10,262 nucleotides of DNA, taken from NCBI GenBank assembly GCA_002688185.1, contig NZCE01000024.1, positions 1 through 10,262 of the forward strand. The letters run 5' to 3'. A model generated the notes under the pieces. That model was given only the letters and a program-made list of their open reading frames with translations. It was not told the DNA's origin and did not search any database. Below are positions 7,282-10,262 of the stretch, piece by piece. How positions within the stretch are numbered: position 1 is the first letter of the stretch; every line of letters begins with the position of its first letter. The position numbers and the translations under genes are program-made. The stretch comes from Spirochaetales bacterium (GTDB lineage: Bacteria > Spirochaetota > Spirochaetia > ARS1246).

Positions 7282-7292
7282 TCTTCTGTCAA
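7264..7292 (-). promoter_or_regulatory. promoter of the tdh-kbl operon
   Basis: On the minus strand TTGACA (7292-7287), a 17-base spacer and TATAGT (7269-7264) make a strong sigma-70 promoter pointing left. Its start would fall near 7257, giving a leader of about 113 bases. It faces the regulator's promoter, and each transcript runs through the other promoter. Confidence 0.75.
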
Positions 7293-7314
7293 GGGATCGT
7301 GAAAAGAGGACAAG

Positions 7315-7884
7315 ATGGAGCCGGTAAATCCACCACTCATTGGACGCAATATACAGAAAATCAGAAAGGATCAGAGCCTTACTCTGGATGTGCTTTCTGA
7401 AAAAAGCGGCGTTTCAAAAGCGATGCTGTCTCAGATTGAGTCTGAAAAGGTGAATCCAACCGTGGCAACCGTTTGGAAGATATCTCAGGGGCTTAACGTC
7501 GAGATAAACAGTCTGCTCGCAGGCGGTGATGAGCTCAGAAGACGATTCCACGTAATAAGGGAGAATGACATTACACAGCTGGAAACCGATGAGGAGGGAT
7601 TGCATATGAAAGTGCTCTCTCCTATTTCAATGGTGGAAGACCTGGAGATGTACCTGCTGACATTTGAAAAAGGGGGGATTCTCAACTCAGGCTCCCATTT
7701 TCCAAAAACAGAGGAGTATCTGACGGTCATAAAAGGCAAGGTAAGGATTCACGCCGGAGAGAACACCACAGATTTGGTGGCCGGCGATTTTGCCAGCTAT
7801 CACTGCGATATCGAGCATTCGATTGAAAACATATCCCCAGGGAAGGCGACGATCCACATGGTAGTTCGCTTCAGCAAGAAATGA
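7315..7884 (+). CDS. XRE-family transcriptional regulator with C-terminal cupin domain
   Basis: This is a 189-residue DNA-binding regulator of the XRE-cupin group, whose members often control catabolic or amino-acid genes next to them. Residues ~9-68 are a helix-turn-helix (IGRNIQKIRKDQSLTLDVLSEKSGVSKAMLSQIESEKVNPTVATVWKI read in order, with the recognition helix near VSKAMLSQIE). Residues ~108-186 are a cupin_2 barrel that would bind a small effector. H128, E133/E134 and H168 are kept, but the usual first His of the HXH motif appears to be Gly126 and the second motif is altered, so metal binding is uncertain. ATG 7315 has AGAGGA 4-5 bases upstream. The gene is divergent from tdh-kbl with shared, overlapping promoters, so control of threonine breakdown and autoregulation are likely. 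The effector (threonine, glycine or an intermediate) is inference. The stop is 4 bp from the convergent acyltransferase stop. Confidence 0.92.
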   Translation: MEPVNPPLIGRNIQKIRKDQSLTLDVLSEKSGVSKAMLSQIESEKVNPTVATVWKISQGLNVEINSLLAGGDELRRRFHVIRENDITQLETDEEGLHMKVLSPISMVEDLEMYLLTFEKGGILNSGSHFPKTEEYLTVIKGKVRIHAGENTTDLVAGDFASYHCDIEHSIENISPGKATIHMVVRFSKK

Positions 7885-7888
7885 GTCC

Positions 7889-8692
7889 TCACGTGGGCTT
7901 GTCACTTGATGATTGCCAATCCGCAAGGCGAGATTGAATGAATTCGACGATTTTTGCGTGTTCTTTTTTCCCCGTGCCTTGGATTTTCAATGCCCGGCCA
8001 AACTCGATGTGAATCGGCTTCTCCCGGCGCAAAGGACCAAACCCCTTAAGCATCCTGCCGTTATCCCAAAAGTCCGTTTTTAGCGCTATTGGTACCGCCT
8101 TTGCACCGGCAGCCCGGGCAAGCTTAATCCCCAGCGTGTTAAAACGGCGGGGATCAAATATCTGATATCGGGTGCTTTCCGGGAATGTAATAATCGAATA
8201 CCCTTGAGTGAGAAGATTCGCACCATCACTCAGAACTCGCTTCAAATCTTCTCTAGGGTTCGTACGAGTGACGGTTATTGGATTCCGCGACCTCATGATG
8301 GGACCAAAAATATTTCCACTGACCAATTTGTCCTTCACTACATACGTTGCTTTTTTTATTGGCGCGATGAGTACCGGCAGTATAACGGTCTCGAGGGTGC
8401 TCATGTGGTTGCTGATAAATACCACGGGCTCCTTTTCAGCGCGAATATTATCAAAACCGCTGATATGAAATCGGCCGCCGCAACCCTCGATATATGACAA
8501 TATCCGAGATGAGCTTGCAGCCCATTGCTCGTCGTCATATTCGTTTTTCAAAGCCAAAGCCCGTGATCTAAACACCTCTCCGGCGAAGTGTGCATATAAG
8601 CCCCAGCGGCTACCCAAGAAAAGCCGATCGAGGCCGAGTCTGCGTATCTGGTCTTGAGTCAAATAGTTGTTTTTGGGAAAGTACTGGATCAT
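7889..8692 (-). CDS. PlsC-type lysophospholipid (1-acylglycerol-3-phosphate) acyltransferase family protein
   Basis: This 267-residue protein of the PlsC/LPLAT family transfers acyl chains to lysophosphatidate or a similar acceptor at the inner membrane face. Motif I is NHMSTLE (N95, H96, E101), an HX4E in place of the canonical HX4D. Motif III is FPESTR (170-175), close to FPEGTR. AKAVPIALKTD (197-207) resembles motif IV. Short hydrophobic stretches such as residues 104-111 (VILPVLIA) could touch the membrane, but I see no clear transmembrane helix. The N-terminal ~85 residues precede the catalytic fold and include a domain I do not recognise. The start at ATG 8692 has no Shine-Dalgarno sequence; a TATAAT box lies 17 bases upstream. 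The gene is divergent from thioredoxin. The true acceptor (lysophosphatidate, lysophospholipid or another) is not decidable here. Confidence 0.88.
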   Translation of the reverse strand: MIQYFPKNNYLTQDQIRRLGLDRLFLGSRWGLYAHFAGEVFRSRALALKNEYDDEQWAASSSRILSYIEGCGGRFHISGFDNIRAEKEPVVFISNHMSTLETVILPVLIAPIKKATYVVKDKLVSGNIFGPIMRSRNPITVTRTNPREDLKRVLSDGANLLTQGYSIITFPESTRYQIFDPRRFNTLGIKLARAAGAKAVPIALKTDFWDNGRMLKGFGPLRREKPIHIEFGRALKIQGTGKKEHAKIVEFIQSRLADWQSSSDKPT

Positions 8693-8709
8693 CGATTTTT
8701 ATATCGCGG

Positions 8710-8738
8710 ATTATACATAAGAAACAGCCCAATATCCA
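8710..8738 (-). promoter_or_regulatory. probable promoter of the acyltransferase gene
   Basis: The minus strand carries TATAAT (8715-8710), and TGGATA (8738-8733, 4 of 6 consensus bases) lies 17 bases upstream of it. The start would fall near 8703, leaving a leader of about 11 bases that has no ribosome binding site. Confidence 0.5.
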
Positions 8739-8762
8739 GAGATTCCGATTCCCGGACTTTTC

Positions 8763-8804
8763 TTTTTTAAAAAGATTGACAATTATTCCAATATAGCATA
8801 TTTT
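8763..8804 (+). promoter_or_regulatory. promoter of the thioredoxin gene with UP-like A/T tract
   Basis: Consensus TTGACA (8776-8781), a 17-base spacer and TATTTT (8799-8804, 4 of 6) point right. Directly upstream is a palindromic A/T tract, CTTTTTTAAAAAG, within 8762-8775, placed where an UP element would contact the RNA polymerase alpha subunits. The transcript would start near 8811, about 25 bases before ATG 8836. Confidence 0.55.
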
Positions 8805-8835
8805 GTATATAACAAATCCGATATGGAGGGTATCG

Positions 8836-9186
8836 ATGAGCATTCATCTTTCAAAAGAAGCCTTTCTTGAGAAGGTCTTTGATTATGAGAATAATGAAAC
8901 GTGGAATTACAAAGGTGAGCTTCCTGCTGTCATAGATTTTTATGCCGACTGGTGCGGCCCGTGCAAAATGATTGCGCCTATCATTGAAGAGCTGTCTTTA
9001 GAATATGACGGGAAGGTACAATTCTACAAGATCGACACGGAGGCCGAGCAAGAGCTCGCAGGAGCGTTTGGCATACAGAGCATTCCAAGCCTTCTGTTTA
9101 TTCCAACTGATGGACAGCCTCAGATGGCCGCCGGGGCTTTGCCAAAGAACACCCTAAAGGAAATGATTGATAAAGAGCTTTTTTAG
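8836..9186 (+). CDS. trxA: thioredoxin
   Basis: This is a small cytosolic disulfide reductase of 116 residues, close to the usual ~105-110. It is normally reduced by thioredoxin reductase and donates electrons to ribonucleotide reductase, peroxidases and oxidised proteins. The active site is FYADWCGPCKMIAP with Cys40 and Cys43, and the cis-proline is Pro84 in QSIPS. FYKIDTEAEQELAGAFGIQSIP follows the standard fold order. There is no signal peptide, so a periplasmic role is unlikely. An insertion of a few residues near the N-terminus (DYENNETWNYKGELP) lengthens the first loop. I start at ATG 8836 because TGGAGGG lies five bases upstream; an earlier ATG at 8803 overlaps the promoter. The stop is 4 bp from the convergent LuxR gene. 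The same fold could serve another thiol role, but the WCGPC site favours thioredoxin itself. Confidence 0.93.
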   Translation: MSIHLSKEAFLEKVFDYENNETWNYKGELPAVIDFYADWCGPCKMIAPIIEELSLEYDGKVQFYKIDTEAEQELAGAFGIQSIPSLLFIPTDGQPQMAAGALPKNTLKEMIDKELF

Positions 9187-9190
9187 CATT

Positions 9191-10156
9191 TCAGGCCAAG
9201 TGCTTCCTGACCGCATAGGAGGCCGCCTCCGCCCGATTCACGCAGCCCGTCTTAGCCAGGATGCTGCTCACATGATTGTGCACCGTCCTCACGCTGATAT
9301 AGAGCTCCGATGCGATCTCTTGATTGGTGTCTCCTTCGGTAATCAGCCCGAGCACCGAAAGCTCGCGAGCTGTCAGGCCGTCCGGATAGTCGAACCTTCT
9401 GCCGCGATGGGCGGCCGCCGCTTGCGCCAGCGCCTCAAGCTGATTGACTATACCGGTCATTTCCATCTGTCGCGCTTCGCCGAGGGCCTGCTCCACCAGC
9501 TCCGCGGCTCTAACCACATCGTCGTTGCGCCGGCGTTTGAGGAGCATAGCCGCGTAGTCGTGACGAGTCCTAACCAGAGCCGGTCGGGCCCCAAGTTTCT
9601 CGTTGAATGCGAGGGCTTCCGCGATATGAGCCTCTGCTTCAGCCCATCGCCTGCGTACACTAGACATCAGACCGAGGAATCGCGAACCCGAGCCTAGACA
9701 GATAACGATCCCCCCCGCGACGATGGCACTGTGCGCGTACGGACGGAGCATTTCGTGGATCTGTGCGGCCCGGTCTTCGTCCTGGAGGAAAGCGCAGACT
9801 AAGGCAAGATACGCCATGGAGCCCGGCCAAGCGTGATCACGGGGTATGGCCGAAAACTTGGTTGAGGCCGCTCGTTCGAACACTTCCCGTGCCTCCGTGG
9901 CCATCCCAAGTTCAGAATACAGCAGGGCCAGGCCGGGGATCCACTGCCTGGAATTCGATTCGTCGAGGAATTTCTCGAGAACGGGCCGAAGGGATGCCAA
10001 CTGCCCTCGATCCCGCGTGATAGTGAACATCTGGAGGCTGTAGCTTCCTTCGACCGCCTCGATGGAGGTTCTACGACCCAGTTCGAGAGCCTGCTGAGCG
10101 CGTTCCAACGCTTCCTCGTAATGCCCCTCCATTAGGGATCGGCAAGTCAAGTGCAT
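9191..10156 (-). CDS. LuxR-family transcriptional regulator, C-terminal part only (5' end lost)
   Basis: The 321 residues match the C-terminal third of the large ATPase/TPR/LuxR regulators (MalT-like or cyclase-ATPase type, usually ~900 residues or more). Residues 1-250 are helical, Ala-rich and tetratricopeptide-like (HYEEALERAQQALELG; WAEAEAHIAEALAFNEKLG; LVEQALGEARQMEM). Residues ~258-320 are a complete LuxR helix-turn-helix (LTARELSVLGLITEGDTNQEIASELYISVRTVHNHVSSIL, then NRAEAASYAV). Coding-like sequence in the same frame extends upstream of the first Met for about 19 more codons (FWASLRARAATFGIAGAVR) to a TAG at 10214-10216, and no ATPase domain follows in any frame. It is therefore probably a truncated gene or pseudogene. 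It is richer in G+C than its neighbours (43 of 60 bases in 9361-9420), which suggests transfer from another lineage. No ribosome binding site is visible before ATG 10156. Confidence 0.8.
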   Translation of the reverse strand: MHLTCRSLMEGHYEEALERAQQALELGRRTSIEAVEGSYSLQMFTITRDRGQLASLRPVLEKFLDESNSRQWIPGLALLYSELGMATEAREVFERAASTKFSAIPRDHAWPGSMAYLALVCAFLQDEDRAAQIHEMLRPYAHSAIVAGGIVICLGSGSRFLGLMSSVRRRWAEAEAHIAEALAFNEKLGARPALVRTRHDYAAMLLKRRRNDDVVRAAELVEQALGEARQMEMTGIVNQLEALAQAAAAHRGRRFDYPDGLTARELSVLGLITEGDTNQEIASELYISVRTVHNHVSSILAKTGCVNRAEAASYAVRKHLA

Positions 10157-10213
10157 TCGAACGGCCCCAGCAATTCCAAAAGTAGCTGCGCGGGCTCGCA
10201 GTGAAGCCCAAAA

Positions 10214-10262
10214 CTACTTATCAGATGTCTAGTATTAATCTTTCTAGTCTTCTAGTAAATTC
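10214..10262. other. A+T-rich right edge with TCTAGT repeats
   Basis: After the LuxR reading frame breaks, the last ~50 bases are A+T-rich and non-coding in every minus-strand frame I read. TCTAGT occurs three times (10228-10233, 10243-10248, 10251-10256). I recognise no element or promoter here with confidence. Confidence 0.35.

Noticed and set aside
9167..9697. A 176-codon plus-strand ORF opposite the LuxR gene
   Set aside because: The minus frame encodes a clear LuxR helix-turn-helix. The plus frame is a typical shadow in G+C-rich DNA.
79..10156. Shared 12-mer AGTCAAGTGCAT at 79-90 and 10145-10156, near both broken gene ends, suggesting a common element
   Set aside because: Flanking bases do not align beyond the 12-mer, and a few repeated 12-mers are expected by chance in 10 kb.
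1..10262. tRNA, rRNA, CRISPR array, toxin-antitoxin or phage-defence module
   Set aside because: I found no spaced long repeats, cloverleaf pattern or defence-family motifs. The core genes are metabolic, repair and signalling genes.

Overview
The window is a compact bacterial segment with eight substantial genes. Six are intact. The two at the edges, a sigma factor and a LuxR-type regulator, are cut short. The gene content (a group-2-like sigma-70 protein, a GAF plus HD-GYP protein, a DNA polymerase I with intact proofreading motifs, and a tdh-kbl pair) and the moderate G+C would fit a free-living anaerobic bacterium. The protein style suggests a spirochaete to me, but that placement is inference only. 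The LuxR gene at the right edge and the first ~95 bases are richer in G+C than the core and may have another origin.

Layout. The left edge (1-95) is G+C-rich DNA that interrupts the 3' end of a minus-strand sigma factor (44-721), so the sigma lacks region 4. Divergent from it is a plus-strand GAF/HD-GYP putative cyclic-di-GMP phosphodiesterase (918-2147), followed by polA (2271-5000), which has its own promoter. polA runs head-on into kbl with 3 bp between the stop codons. The minus-strand operon tdh-kbl (7143 to 5004) encodes the two-step conversion of threonine to glycine and acetyl-CoA. The two genes overlap by 8 bp, and the kbl ribosome binding site lies inside tdh.

The control region at 7144-7314 is the most structured non-coding DNA here. 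Two good sigma-70 promoters (TTGACA-N17-TAAAAT on plus, TTGACA-N17-TATAGT on minus) face each other and overlap. They drive divergent genes: tdh-kbl leftward and an XRE-cupin regulator (7315-7884) rightward. Repeats with 20-bp spacing span both -10 boxes and are a plausible operator. The XRE-cupin protein is therefore the likely local regulator of threonine catabolism and of itself. The tdh leader also carries three 13-bp G+C-rich tandem repeats.

To the right are a minus-strand PlsC-type acyltransferase with an HX4E instead of HX4D motif (7889-8692), a divergent thioredoxin (8836-9186), and the C-terminal part of a large LuxR-family regulator (9191-10156). The last ~50 bases are A+T-rich with short TCTAGT repeats.

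All three convergent gene pairs (polA/kbl, XRE/acyltransferase, thioredoxin/LuxR) are separated by only 3-4 bp, with no room for ordinary terminators. I see no RNA genes, CRISPR array or complete mobile element, and no convincing wholly new system. The best leads are the face-to-face promoter/operator module, the sigma factor without region 4, and the broken gene ends at both edges.
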